Below are positions 46,525 to 56,900 of a DNA stretch of 64,000 nt, one piece after another. Origin of the DNA: CAJBNH01 sp964447285 (GTDB lineage: Bacteria; Myxococcota_A; UBA9042); NCBI GenBank assembly GCA_964447285.1, contig CAYURO010000021.1:13696-77695 (forward strand), read 5' to 3'. The translations under genes were made by a program, and so were the position numbers. The notes below the pieces were generated by a model. That model made no database searches, was not told where the DNA came from, and was given only the letters and a program-made list of their open reading frames with translations. How positions within the stretch are numbered: the first letter of the stretch is position 1; every line of letters starts with the position of its first letter.

Positions 46525-49500
46525 CTATGGCTGCAACCGTTCGCGTGCTGTCGCCCCTTCCACTACTTTCTTCACACCAAAGCGGAAGGGGAAGGCCTGA
46601 TTGCCCAACCACATCGCCGCTTGGTCCGCGAAGTGGGGGGAGGTGGTCATGGCCGACTGGCCGCCCGGCAGGATGTTCCACCCGGTCGTGTCTGGACCGT
46701 TGGGCGCGATGACCATGCGGAACACGGGACCGCTGCCGTAGCCGAAGCCTTGCGTCTGGATGCCGCCCGCCGCATCGACCACGAAGGCGTCGCCGTTGCG
46801 GGGAAAGCGCGGCAGGCCGATGCGCGGGTCGCCCTTGGCCAGCTTGGGGGCCAGCGGCAGGACCTCAGGCGTGATGGCAAACGTTTCGGTCAGGAAGGCG
46901 TATTCGGGCTTGTCCCCCAGGAAGTCGGCGAGGATCGAGTTGAACCGCACGCCATGGCGCAGTCCCCACAGCCACGTGCTCATGTCCGGCGTGCCGAAGC
47001 CGCCGTCGCCCGGACCCGTGGGAGGAGAACGCAGGAACGTCACGGCCTGCACCAGCGCCTTCAACGCCACCTCGCGGCTGCGCTCGACCTGCGGTGTTGG
47101 CAACACGTCGAAAAATGCAGACTCCTCCGTTTCCGGGTTCCAAGCCGCCAGCTGTTCCGGGTTGCCGGGGCCGCGCCCCTTTCGCATCAAAGTCAGCGCT
47201 CGGGTGCGCGCGTCGTTGCCCCAAGGCTCCCAGATGCCGGGCAGCCCCTCGTCGTCGAACACGCCGCCCACAAACGCCCCGAACCAGGCGTTGAAGATCA
47301 TGGTCGCGACGGCGTGTTGCGCGTCCTCAGCGGCGGGCGTCTGGTAGAAGGTCTCGACCCCCGACTGGGCGGGTGTTCCAGCATCGACCCACGCCTGAAG
47401 CCGCAACTCGATGGCGTCGAACGTGGACGCCCCCGTCGTCTCAGTGACCTGTTGGTACAGGGCGACCAACCGCTGCTCGTCCGGGGTGACCTGCGCTTGC
47501 AGCGATGCCTTGCGCGCGGCCTGAATCGCGTCGATCAGGAAGGGGGCCCACTCCTCTCCCACGCGCGACCGGTGGTTGGCCTGAATGGCGGACATGCGGT
47601 CGGGGTCGGCCTGACCCGCAGCGATGGCCTTCTGCAGCTCTTGCGAGATCGTCAGCGCCCGCAGCCCGTTGGCCCACGGCCCGCCGATGTACCACTTGTC
47701 GTTGGTCAGCGAGTTGTCGCTGGCCAGGTTGCCCGGGTCATTGTTGGCGGTCACGACATAGCCCTGCGGCGGGTCGATCGACTGCGGATACTCGGCGAAC
47801 GGCACCACACACTTGTAGGGGTCCACGGCCCCCTGCGTTTCATCGACCTTGCCGTCTGCGCCCACCGGAATCGTGAACCCAGCGTATTTCTTGCCGTCCA
47901 GCAGCTGCTTGGGGTCCGCGCCCTGCAGCCAGACGCCGTCCTTGTCTCGCGGCAGATAGCCGCGGCAGGGCACCGCTTGATAGCCCGTGTACAGGACGTG
48001 TCCTTGGCTGTCGGCGACCGTCAGGTTCTGCGAATAGGCCACCAGGCCCTTGGTTGCCTCGCGGTACTCGAACACGTCCTTGGAGTGGCCAAACCGGTCG
48101 ACCGCCCCCAGCACGTCGGCGCCGTCAAAGCCCGCGAAGTCGCCGCTGATCGCCGTGACCACGCCGTCGTTGTTCAAGTCGCCCGGCACGACCAGTTCAC
48201 CTTGCACGCTGACCAGCGACTCGCCGGGCGCCAGCTTCTCGTCCGCGGTTGCCGTGCGTCCCTCGATCTCCGCAATCAGCCGCCCGTCCCAAGTCTCAAA
48301 CCTCGCCCACGTCTCGGTGCGTCCCGTACTGTTCAGCAGGGGCACGTCCGCCACCACGAAGACTTCGTCGATCTTCTGCAAGGTCTTGGTCTCACTGCCA
48401 AAACGCGTGGACTGCGGCAGACCTTTCGCATCCAGCACCAGCTCTTCGCGGTACCAGTCCGAGATGTCACCGCCCAGCTGCGTCTGGCTCCACGCCACCT
48501 GGCCGTTGGTGCCGACCGCCAGAATCGGCAGACCGGGGATGACCAGGCCCAGTTGGTGCGTGTCCCCGCCGCCGAATACCTGAGTGTCCAAGCCGATCTG
48601 GTAGAACAGCGAAGGCACCGTCAACGGCAGGTGTCCGTCGCCCGCCAGCATGGCCCGTCCCCCGACGGCGGCCTTTCCTGCCACCGCCCAAGCGTTGGAT
48701 CCCCACCCGGCCACATGGTCTCGTCCGGCGCGATTTTGCCAAGCGTCTGCGCGGTGTTGAAGGCGTCGCAGCACGCTTGCCGGAACCCCCAGCGAGGGAC
48801 CGCCAGCGCTGGACTGCGCCCGGTTCATGCCGTCCTTGCGCCCCTGTCCCGGCCCTGGCTGCGGCGGTGGAGGTGGCGGCGGCACCATCTTGCCGTCCTG
48901 ATCGAGGCCCAGGCCCAGCGCAGAGCTGACCATGCCGACCGGTCGCACGTTCTTCCAGATGTCCTTGACAGCGCCGGACTTGCGCAGGTCGGCCAGCGGC
49001 TTGCCGTCGAACAGCGTCGGTAGCGCGGCGGCGGCCAGCGTGCGCCCAATGTCGTCGGTCTCGTAGCCCAGGTTGTAGACCACGGCGGCCGTGATCCCGG
49101 CGATGCTGCGGCGGTCGAAGGGCACCATCAGCTTCTGAGCCGTCGTCCCCAACAACCCCTTGGCCAGCAGAATCTCTGTGGGTTCTGGCAACTTGCCTGC
49201 GACCACCAGTGCGATGTAGTCGTTCACGCCGGCCGCAAACGCGTCGAACGTCTCGATCTGGTCCGGGGTCAGGCGCGCCAGCACCCGCTCAGCGTACGCA
49301 CGACTGCCGTTGCCTCGCGAGCCCTGGTCGGTGGGCAGGGCGGCGGCTCCCAGCAGCTCCGACAGCACGCCCAGGCCCACCCGGCGCTCCAAGTCCAGCT
49401 GGAAATAGCGATCGCGCGCCACCACGAACCCTTGTGCGTGCGCCAGGTCCTTGCGGTTCGCTGCGTAGATGTGCGGGACGCTGCCTTCCGTACGGACGAC

Positions 49501-49725
49501 ATGCGCGGGGGCGGACAGGCCGGGCAGGGTGTAGGTGGCCGTCAGGGGGACGCTTTCGATCAGCGCTTGGGCAGACGGGTCGCCGGGCAGGGGCACGTCG
49601 GCGGTATCGAGGGCGTCGGGCACGTCGGTCGCAGCTGAGGTGTCCGACGATGCGTCGCTGGACCCGCAACCATTGGACATGACAAGCAAGAAACTGACCA
49701 GACACCACGCAGACGCGCTCTTCAT
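46525..49725 (-). CDS. Penicillin-acylase-type (S45, Ntn hydrolase) lipoprotein
   Basis: 1,066 aa. The signal peptide ends in a Cys lipobox (SNGC, Cys20), followed by an Asp/Ser/Thr tether. Residues ~60-330 form the alpha chain (GSVPHIYAANRKDLAHAQGFVVARDRYFQLDLERR). The nucleophile follows in GWGSNAWAV (Ser343), where autoproteolysis would free the beta chain. NNDPGNLA and NHRSRVG further downstream fit the S45 pattern. A Pro-rich stretch (PPPPPPPQPGPGQGR) precedes the cleavage point. Relatives cleave acyl-homoserine lactones or beta-lactam side chains; the substrate here is not readable. A surface-anchored acylase could degrade signals or peptides of other bacteria. Confidence 0.9.
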   Translation of the reverse strand: MKSASAWCLVSFLLVMSNGCGSSDASSDTSAATDVPDALDTADVPLPGDPSAQALIESVPLTATYTLPGLSAPAHVVRTEGSVPHIYAANRKDLAHAQGFVVARDRYFQLDLERRVGLGVLSELLGAAALPTDQGSRGNGSRAYAERVLARLTPDQIETFDAFAAGVNDYIALVVAGKLPEPTEILLAKGLLGTTAQKLMVPFDRRSIAGITAAVVYNLGYETDDIGRTLAAAALPTLFDGKPLADLRKSGAVKDIWKNVRPVGMVSSALGLGLDQDGKMVPPPPPPPQPGPGQGRKDGMNRAQSSAGGPSLGVPASVLRRLQHRADAWQNRAGRDHVAGWGSNAWAVAGKAAVGGRAMLAGDGHLPLTVPSLFYQIGLDTQVFGGGDTHQLGLVIPGLPILAVGTNGQVAWSQTQLGGDISDWYREELVLDAKGLPQSTRFGSETKTLQKIDEVFVVADVPLLNSTGRTETWARFETWDGRLIAEIEGRTATADEKLAPGESLVSVQGELVVPGDLNNDGVVTAISGDFAGFDGADVLGAVDRFGHSKDVFEYREATKGLVAYSQNLTVADSQGHVLYTGYQAVPCRGYLPRDKDGVWLQGADPKQLLDGKKYAGFTIPVGADGKVDETQGAVDPYKCVVPFAEYPQSIDPPQGYVVTANNDPGNLASDNSLTNDKWYIGGPWANGLRALTISQELQKAIAAGQADPDRMSAIQANHRSRVGEEWAPFLIDAIQAARKASLQAQVTPDEQRLVALYQQVTETTGASTFDAIELRLQAWVDAGTPAQSGVETFYQTPAAEDAQHAVATMIFNAWFGAFVGGVFDDEGLPGIWEPWGNDARTRALTLMRKGRGPGNPEQLAAWNPETEESAFFDVLPTPQVERSREVALKALVQAVTFLRSPPTGPGDGGFGTPDMSTWLWGLRHGVRFNSILADFLGDKPEYAFLTETFAITPEVLPLAPKLAKGDPRIGLPRFPRNGDAFVVDAAGGIQTQGFGYGSGPVFRMVIAPNGPDTTGWNILPGGQSAMTTSPHFADQAAMWLGNQAFPFRFGVKKVVEGATARERLQP

Positions 49726-49797
49726 CGTTCCGTCCCCCCCGAGAGGTCGGCGAGTCTAGAGGCGAAGCGGGGGCGGGGCAACGAGCAAAGGCCGCCG

Positions 49798-51780
49798 CTA
49801 CTGTCCGAACGGCAGACGCAGGGCGCCCGTGTTGCCGGACTCGTCGGTCACTTGGATCAGCAGCGTGTGCGGACCCTTGGCGGCTTCAGTGGGCAGCTCG
49901 AGGTCGAACGCCTCGCGGTTGCGGTCGAACAGACCATCGCTGGGAGCGGCGAGGACGGGCGGTTCACCGTCCAACGACACTTCCACGCGGACGATCTTCG
50001 AGATGGCGTCGGTGGCCATGCCCTGCAACCGCGTGCCCACGACCTGCGCCGTCACCTCGGGCCGCCCCTGATCCACCAGGAACGGTTTGGAGATGCGGGC
50101 GGTTGCGCGGGCGCCGGCGGGGCCGTTGGCCGGCTCGTCGGTGACCTCGACACGCAGCTCATACCAGCCGTCGGGCATGTCGGTGGGGGCGATCTCCATC
50201 GCCTTCAGGGGGAACAGCCGATCGTGCATCTTCAGCCACTGCTTGGTGCCACGCAGGCGGTATTGCACGATGTACGCCAGCGCGTCGCCGTCCGGATCCT
50301 CCGCAACCCACGAAGCCGCGATGGTGCGCTTGGCCTTGTTGACGACCGTGTCGATCTTCAGGACAAGCGGCGGACGGTTGATGACTTGACGCGAGATCTT
50401 CAGCTCGGTCAGGCGGGCATCGGGCGACACGAGCTTGACGCGCACCTGCAGGAAGGTCGCAGGCGGGCTCTGCAGGATGCTGTCGACGGCGGGCGTCCAG
50501 GCGCTCCAGGTCTCGCTGGGCGGGTCGCTGAAGCCTGAGCGCGACTCGACGATCAGACTGCCCTCGCCGATTGCTTCCACCAGACCCCACTGCGCGGGTC
50601 CCGTCTCTCCCATCACTTCCGTGGTGAATACGGCGGGTTTTGGCTGCCCGGCGCCGACCACGTACACGGCGGCAGACTTGCCGGTGAACAGCGTCTGCGC
50701 GCCCTTGGGACCCATCTCCAGGCCCAGCACCTCTTCCTCGTTCAGGTCGAACAGGCTTTGCACGTCGCCAAAGTCGTCGCCGACCACGACACGCCCGCCG
50801 CGCGCCGCGCCTGCGACCACGGTGCGGCCCGAAACGCCAATCTGGCTGAGCATCCCTTCAGGAGACAGAAACACGCGCGACACAATGCCGTCGTCCGAAC
50901 GCTTCCACACCGCGCCGCGCCCCTTGGCTCCCGGGTCCTTGCCGGGCTTCTTCTCGGCGCTGGGGCGGTTGGCGGGGTCCTTGCCGGGGCGTTCGGACGT
51001 GGGCTTCATCGACGCAAGGGGAACCGCCGTGGCCGCTCCGTTGACCGCGACGTACCAAGCCTTGTCCCCGCGCACGAGGCTGCGGACTTCGTTGCCGGGG
51101 AAGCTGGCGATGGCCTTGACCTGCTTCTCGCCTTCGATGCGCATCAGCATGGCGGGCTCGGCGGTGCCGGCGACCAACGCGGTGCCATCGACGCCGAGAA
51201 CCAGGACGTGCTCGGTTCCCGTGTCTGCGTATTCACGAGCCTTCTTGGTGGTCAGGTCGATGGCGAAGACCTTGCCGCCCGGACCGGTACCCGCGATCAG
51301 CTCGTTCCCGCGCCGGACCAGGGCCCAGACGTGGTTGACATCTGTCAACTTGACAAACGGTGTGACCTTGCCATCGGCGGCCACGCGCACGATCTCGCCC
51401 GAACCGACCAGACCGGCATAGACACCGCCCGATCCGTCCGGCAGCAGCGACGCCACCATGGGCGCGTCAACCTTGGCGACTTCGCGCGCCTTGCCGTTCT
51501 CGACCACGAAGACCTTGCCCAGCAGGCCGGTGCCCAGCCACAGCTTCTGACCGTCGCGGACCCACGAATGGACGAATTCCGCGTCGACGTCGATGCGTTG
51601 CAGCGATGGCGCGGGGGTCAGACCCGTCGTCGGATGCAGCGCCAAGCCGTCCAAGTTGCCGCGGCGGAAGTCGTTTTCGTCGGCGTAGTGCCAAATGGCG
51701 GGTTGGCTGGCTTGCGCTGCGAAGGGCAACATGCAGGCGGCGGCGAGGGCGAGGGACATGATTCGGGTCGGGCTCGACAT
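49798..51780 (-). CDS. Exported beta-propeller protein with C-terminal Ig-like domains
   Basis: 660 aa; AAAGGA seven bases before ATG 51780. The signal peptide ends AAQA. Residues ~40-400 contain repeated blade-like strands (LWLGTGLLGKVFVV, GGVYAGLVGSGEIVRV, NELIAGTGPGGKVFAI), interrupted by a Lys/Pro-rich loop near 265-300 (KKPGKDPGAKGRG). The rest comprises two or three Ig/FN3-like domains (PPLVLKIDTVV…ISKPFLVDQGRPEV). It resembles sensor or scaffold proteins such as two-component-regulator propellers, but has no enzyme domain. It lies 90 bp after the S55 peptidase gene on the same strand and may be its partner. Confidence 0.7.
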   Translation of the reverse strand: MSSPTRIMSLALAAACMLPFAAQASQPAIWHYADENDFRRGNLDGLALHPTTGLTPAPSLQRIDVDAEFVHSWVRDGQKLWLGTGLLGKVFVVENGKAREVAKVDAPMVASLLPDGSGGVYAGLVGSGEIVRVAADGKVTPFVKLTDVNHVWALVRRGNELIAGTGPGGKVFAIDLTTKKAREYADTGTEHVLVLGVDGTALVAGTAEPAMLMRIEGEKQVKAIASFPGNEVRSLVRGDKAWYVAVNGAATAVPLASMKPTSERPGKDPANRPSAEKKPGKDPGAKGRGAVWKRSDDGIVSRVFLSPEGMLSQIGVSGRTVVAGAARGGRVVVGDDFGDVQSLFDLNEEEVLGLEMGPKGAQTLFTGKSAAVYVVGAGQPKPAVFTTEVMGETGPAQWGLVEAIGEGSLIVESRSGFSDPPSETWSAWTPAVDSILQSPPATFLQVRVKLVSPDARLTELKISRQVINRPPLVLKIDTVVNKAKRTIAASWVAEDPDGDALAYIVQYRLRGTKQWLKMHDRLFPLKAMEIAPTDMPDGWYELRVEVTDEPANGPAGARATARISKPFLVDQGRPEVTAQVVGTRLQGMATDAISKIVRVEVSLDGEPPVLAAPSDGLFDRNREAFDLELPTEAAKGPHTLLIQVTDESGNTGALRLPFGQ

Positions 51781-51870
51781 CTAGGGTCCTTTCCGCTCAC
51801 GGGCGGGTCAGGGTCTCGGACGGGGCAAGTCGCTTCGTTCGCAGGTGAAACACGTGTGTGCGGGTCGTGG

Positions 51871-53706
51871 TCAGTCCACAGGCCGCACCTTCAGCTTGAT
51901 CACGGCACCGCCGTTCAGCGTCCACGGCAGGTCCATGCCGGTCCGCAGCGTATTGACGCCGACGCGGGTCGGCACGGTGTGGCCGGCCAGCGTCTCACGC
52001 ACGCCGATCGGCAGGCCAACCAGACGATGGCCTCGCAGCATCAGGGTGGGCTCGGGCAGGGCGACGACAGCCGCGAGGCGATTGCGCGGAATCTGCTTGC
52101 GGAGAAAGTTCAACATGTCGTCGACGTTCTCGGGTTCGGGCGTCTCGGGGGCCAGCTCCTTTTCAGGACCGACCTGTACGGTGATGGTGCTGCCGGCCAG
52201 GTCTCTGGGCAGGGGCGGCAAGGTCAGCGTGACCATCTCGGTCGGGGCGTTGGCGCGCTGCAGGCGGACGCGGATCGGGATGGGCTGGCCGACGTCGACT
52301 TCCGCAGACGGCGCGCGAACGCCCTCGATGAAGGCGATGTTGCGGTCGTCGGCGACCTCAAACCATGCGTCGATTCGGGCCACCCGCAGGCGCTCGAAGC
52401 CGTTGAAGACCAATGCTTTGGCGATGTTTGCGACCATGCCGTTGATCTCGTTGACCGACGCCATGCCGCCAAGACCCGTGATGACCTCGACGATCTCGAT
52501 GGGCGCGCGGCCTCCCTCGAGCTCGAACCGCAGCTTCATCGTCATCGCGACGTTCTCGGCAATCGGCTCGGACGTGCGCACGGCGTTGCCGACGACCATC
52601 GCCGCCGCCATCGGGAAGAACAGGGGCTGGTCGGTGATCTCGACGTTCCAAGTTTGGGAGTCGCCGCGGTCCAGGCTCTTCACCACGACCTTGACGGGGA
52701 TCATCAGCGCGCGCTGTCCGGTGCGACCGGCCACGGCAGGCTGGCGGTCCTGATCGAGCACGCCGAAATCCTCAAGCGCCACGGCCATCTTGAACGACGA
52801 CGCAAGCGAGCTGAGGATCCACTGCACATCCGCGCCGCCGACCGGCAGGTGCACTTGGCCCAGACCCTTGAACGGGTGGCCGAACGCGATGAACTGGTCT
52901 CCGCGCACCCAAGTGACGGTTCCCACGCCACTGATGCTCATGTCGCCGCGGGCCAACGAGAGGGAGATGGCGGAACCCGGCTCGAACTTCGGCGAAGGCG
53001 CCTGACTGGCCGTGCCGCCGGTCGCGACCTGCACGAGCGGAAAGCCCATGTCGCGGAACTGGTCGCGCGCGGCCTCGACCACGTCCGGGTGAAAGCCCGA
53101 CAGCGTCAGGGGCACGGCCACGGGCTGCATCTCGGCGCCGGTGGGCAGGTGGACGGGAGGCACGACGCCTTGCGCGGCCTGGATCGGCTGGATGCGTTGG
53201 TTCTCTGGCATCTTGATCAGCTTGCGGTCCAGCTCGGGCAGCATGTCGGCGATGGGGGTGACCCCCGCGACCGGGTCCTTGTTGAACTGAAAACCGTAGG
53301 ACAACGCGCCCATCAGCAGGTCGCCGCGCTTGGCGTCCTGGATGAAGATGGGGCTGCCGCTCATGCCCGCAACCACGCCTGAGTGCTCCAGATTCAGGCC
53401 TGCACACTTGATCAGGATGATGTCCTGCTTGGGCAGGGCGTTCTTCAGGACGCCGATGACCTCGACCTGAAATCGCTCGATCTTGGTGCCGCGCACGACC
53501 GTCAGGCCGTAGCCCGTCATGCCGGGGCGCAGGTCATCGGCCGCGATCGTCGCGGGAGCATTGGAGGCGGCAGTCCGGGCCGTCGGGGCCGCGTCGGCCA
53601 GCGGAGATGCGGCGGCTCCCAGCAGCAGCAGGCCCGTCAACACCGCACGCGGAGCGAACCGCCCCGGCCGCGTGTACGACGGGCGGCAAAGACCCTTAGA
53701 AGCCAT
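51871..53706 (-). CDS. SpoIVB-type (S55) serine peptidase, exported
   Basis: 611 aa from ATG 53706, with a strong AGGAGGG seven bases upstream; the frame runs further up but without support. A hydrophobic signal segment (VLTGLLLLGAAASPLA) is followed by LRPGMTGYGLTVVRGT, the SpoIVB-like leader strand. GMSGSPIFI (residues 114-121) holds the catalytic serine motif of family S55. The last ~300 residues are beta-rich and not shared with Bacillus SpoIVB, whose PDZ position differs. S55 proteins cleave the SpoIVFA inhibitor in sporulating Firmicutes. In this background a signalling role at the envelope is a guess. It is divergent from the 1,526-aa gene. Confidence 0.8.
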   Translation of the reverse strand: MASKGLCRPSYTRPGRFAPRAVLTGLLLLGAAASPLADAAPTARTAASNAPATIAADDLRPGMTGYGLTVVRGTKIERFQVEVIGVLKNALPKQDIILIKCAGLNLEHSGVVAGMSGSPIFIQDAKRGDLLMGALSYGFQFNKDPVAGVTPIADMLPELDRKLIKMPENQRIQPIQAAQGVVPPVHLPTGAEMQPVAVPLTLSGFHPDVVEAARDQFRDMGFPLVQVATGGTASQAPSPKFEPGSAISLSLARGDMSISGVGTVTWVRGDQFIAFGHPFKGLGQVHLPVGGADVQWILSSLASSFKMAVALEDFGVLDQDRQPAVAGRTGQRALMIPVKVVVKSLDRGDSQTWNVEITDQPLFFPMAAAMVVGNAVRTSEPIAENVAMTMKLRFELEGGRAPIEIVEVITGLGGMASVNEINGMVANIAKALVFNGFERLRVARIDAWFEVADDRNIAFIEGVRAPSAEVDVGQPIPIRVRLQRANAPTEMVTLTLPPLPRDLAGSTITVQVGPEKELAPETPEPENVDDMLNFLRKQIPRNRLAAVVALPEPTLMLRGHRLVGLPIGVRETLAGHTVPTRVGVNTLRTGMDLPWTLNGGAVIKLKVRPVD

Positions 53707-53994
53707 ACGAAGCCCTCCTGATAGCCGGCGAGCCGACAAGTGTGCCTGACAGCCCGCGGGAACGCTACGGTCCACACCCGCCCGGAACAGGGTGCGACCT
53801 TCGGTCATCCTTGCCGTGGGACGCGTCAGGTCACCGGACGGTCTCTCTCGCCGCAAAGCCAAAGGCCGGGGCGGGCGATGGCATTCCCGGCGCGGTGTGT
53901 GGGTTGCCACGGCTCCCGTCGTGTGCGGATTGCCTCAGCCTGTCGTTTGCGATACTTGCGACATCGCGCCCCGGGTGGCGCCCAGGTCGCCGCC

Positions 53995-56900
53995 ATGTCG
54001 CCGTCCATCAACGCCACGTCACCCTCACGCCCGCGCGCCAATCGCGTCGGCCTGCGGGTCGAGTCCGCCGTCGAGCGCATCCGCTCAGGCAAGACACCCA
54101 ACATTCAGGTCTACTTGGAGCACGTCGCCTACCCTCGTGAGGGCGGGCAGGCGTTCGCGCCGCTGCGGATCCCCGAGCGGGCTCGCGTGGTGATCGATGG
54201 GGTGGACGCCGGCCTGATCGCGTGCGCGCGGCTGCAGTCGACGGTGACGCTGACACCGGGTACGCATGTGTTTCCGCTGGCCGATGGTCCGGGCCTGCAC
54301 GTGCATGTCGCTGAAGGAACTACCGTTTCCGTTGCTGCCGAAGTGGGGCCGCCGCCGCATGAGGCCGGTGGTGCGGGCGCCCTCGTCACGTCGATCGACG
54401 TCGAGTTCTATCCGCCGCTGGCGATGCCTCGCATCCTGACGGTGCTGGCCGAGGTGCAGCAGCTGTTTCTGGACAAGCACGTGGCGGCGCTGCTGCGGGG
54501 CGTGGCTCCGGACCGGATGATCGGGCTGTTGGAGACGGTCGGATTCGGGTTGGACGACGCGCTGTTGGGCGGCATGCTGCAGTCGATCGAGGTGCGGCTG
54601 GCGCGGGTGACCGGACGGCCCAAGTGGCGACCGTACTTGCAGCGGTGGGATCTGGAGCTCGCGTTTTCGGGTGAGCTGCGGTTTCTGGACCGGGTGCAGG
54701 TGCCGTTTCACGACGTGGTGCTGCCTCCCGCCGTGCTGCCGGTACTTGGAGCCTCGCTGGAGCTGCTGATTTCCAGCTCTCCCCTTGCTTCCGGCGAGTT
54801 GCGGGTCGAGCGGTTGCGCGCGTTGCCCATCGCTCGAGCGGCGTTGCGGGCGTTGCACGCCATCGAGGGTCGGCTTCGCATCGACGGCGATCTGCCGTCG
54901 GTGAGCGTGGCTTCGCAAGCCGTGGACCGCACCAAGTTCCAGACGCAGGTGCAGCTGCCGGCGGGGGCCTCGCTGGACGGCGACTTCCGCATCTCTCGGG
55001 ACGGAAACGCTTGGAGTGTCGAAGTCCTGCCGCTGTCGCTCTCGTTCCGCGAAGAAGACCGTGAGCGCGTGCAGTTGAGGATGGCGGGGCAACTGACGGT
55101 CGATCTGGACCGGACAGACGGCGGGCCGCTGGAGCACGTGGACGGTCGTCTGGAGTGCGAGATTCTGCCGGGCAGTGTACTGACGCGGGTCGAAGCCGCG
55201 CTGCGGGGCACCCATCCGCTGGCGGCAGGCGGTACCGGCGGGCGGTGCGTGCTGCGCGACATGCACTTGCGCGGCGGGATGGAAGTTCGCATCGATGCAG
55301 GCCATTTGTCGGCCGGGCCACTGGGCGACGGGTTTGCGGTCAAGGCGGTGCTTGAGCTGCCCGACGAGCCGTTTCTGCAGCGCGCACGGAGCACTTGGGG
55401 CGGATCGCTGGACGGAGGCACGCTGGCCGCAACGTTGAAGCCGCACGGCCGCGGCTGGGATCTGGCAGTCGAGGCGCAAGGACTGCTGCACCAGCACTTC
55501 GAGATGGCGGTGGCGCCGATTCCGGAATTGCGCATCGAAGACAGTCACTTGCGTGGGACTGTCGAAGCGAGGGTTTCGTTGTCGGGCGGCGCGATCTTGC
55601 GCGCCTTGGGCGGTGCCGAGACGGAGATGTCGGTCGCCCCCCGCGGCGAGCTGGAAGTGACGCTGAGTCTGGCGGAGGCGACGCTGGCCGGCCGCCGCGT
55701 GTCGTTGCCTCACGGGACGACGCTGGTGGGCCGCTGGCATCCGGGCGAGGTGTCGTCCAACCAAGCGCAGGACTTCGCGTTCGACCTGTCCTGGGACCTG
55801 CACGGCGAGCCCTGTCTGCTGCACGGCGCCGACCGTGCGGTGTCGCTGCTGACCGATGCGCTGCGGCAGGGTGCCTTGACCGTCTGCGTCAGTCCGGGCG
55901 GGCGGTTCTCGTTCCGCGGCGAGCAGCAGGGACTGTACGGCGTGCGCTTCTTCAACGCGCTGCTGGACCCGGCGGGCGAGGCGGGACACCTGCTGGAGAT
56001 CCTGAACTCCGATGATGCCTTGTCGCACGTTCAGGCGGCGATCGAGGTATTCGACCCCGAGTGGGCCGGGCAGTTCGTCACGCTTCGCAAGTGGGCCAAG
56101 CGCCTGCGGGATCACGTGCAGGCGCGGGGCATCGCGCGCCCGGGGGATCTCGTGCCGCGCCACCAGATTGCCGGGATGCTGTCGCGCGTGCTGGTCGACG
56201 ACGACTCGCTGGAGGCCAGGATCGAACCGCTGGTGCGAGACGTGACCGAGTGCCGTGGGCTGGATCTCCGCGCTGCGAAAGACCTTTTGTACGACGCGTG
56301 GGGCGACCGGCGGTTGGACTACGAGATCGATGGCCTGTTGCGCTGGCTGGATCTGGTTACGGCGCCCAGCGAGCCGCTGCCGCGTCCGGTGGCAGCCGAT
56401 GACCCGCCGCTGGTCGAAAACACGTTGTATCTAGCCGCTCTACAAGCGCTTCCTTCGGCGGACGAACTATACTGCGCGGCCTCGCCGGGGCCCATGCCGG
56501 CCGAGCTGCTGGCGCGCGTCGCCGACCTGTCGCCAGAGCTGTCGTTGAACCAGATCGACCACCTGCTGGCCCATGCGGCGGCCTCGTGGGACCCCAACGC
56601 CGTGCGCCGCCTGCGCCACGTTCGTCAGGCCAAGCGCCGCGTCGCGACCATCGCCGAGGGCTGGGGTGGCATCGCACATGCCGCGCAAGCCAGCACGATT
56701 GCTTCGTTCTTGGGAGAGGCCGTCGGGCCGCTGCCGTTCGACCACCGGACGTCGATCCCCGACGCGTGGCCACCGCCGTGTGCGTTGGGGCCGCGCGACG
56801 TCGCGGTACTGCTGCACGCCGGCATCGTCGAGGGCCACCAGGGCCTGCAGTCGCAGATCAACAACCGATTGCTGATCGAGCACTTGCGGGCAAGCCCAGG

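Noticed and set aside
46513..53382. Long plus-strand ORFs (836 and 874 aa) opposite the acylase, propeller and S55 genes
   Set aside because: Both read as low-complexity His/Arg/Gln/Val-rich shadows; the minus-strand genes have signal peptides, ribosome sites and catalytic motifs.
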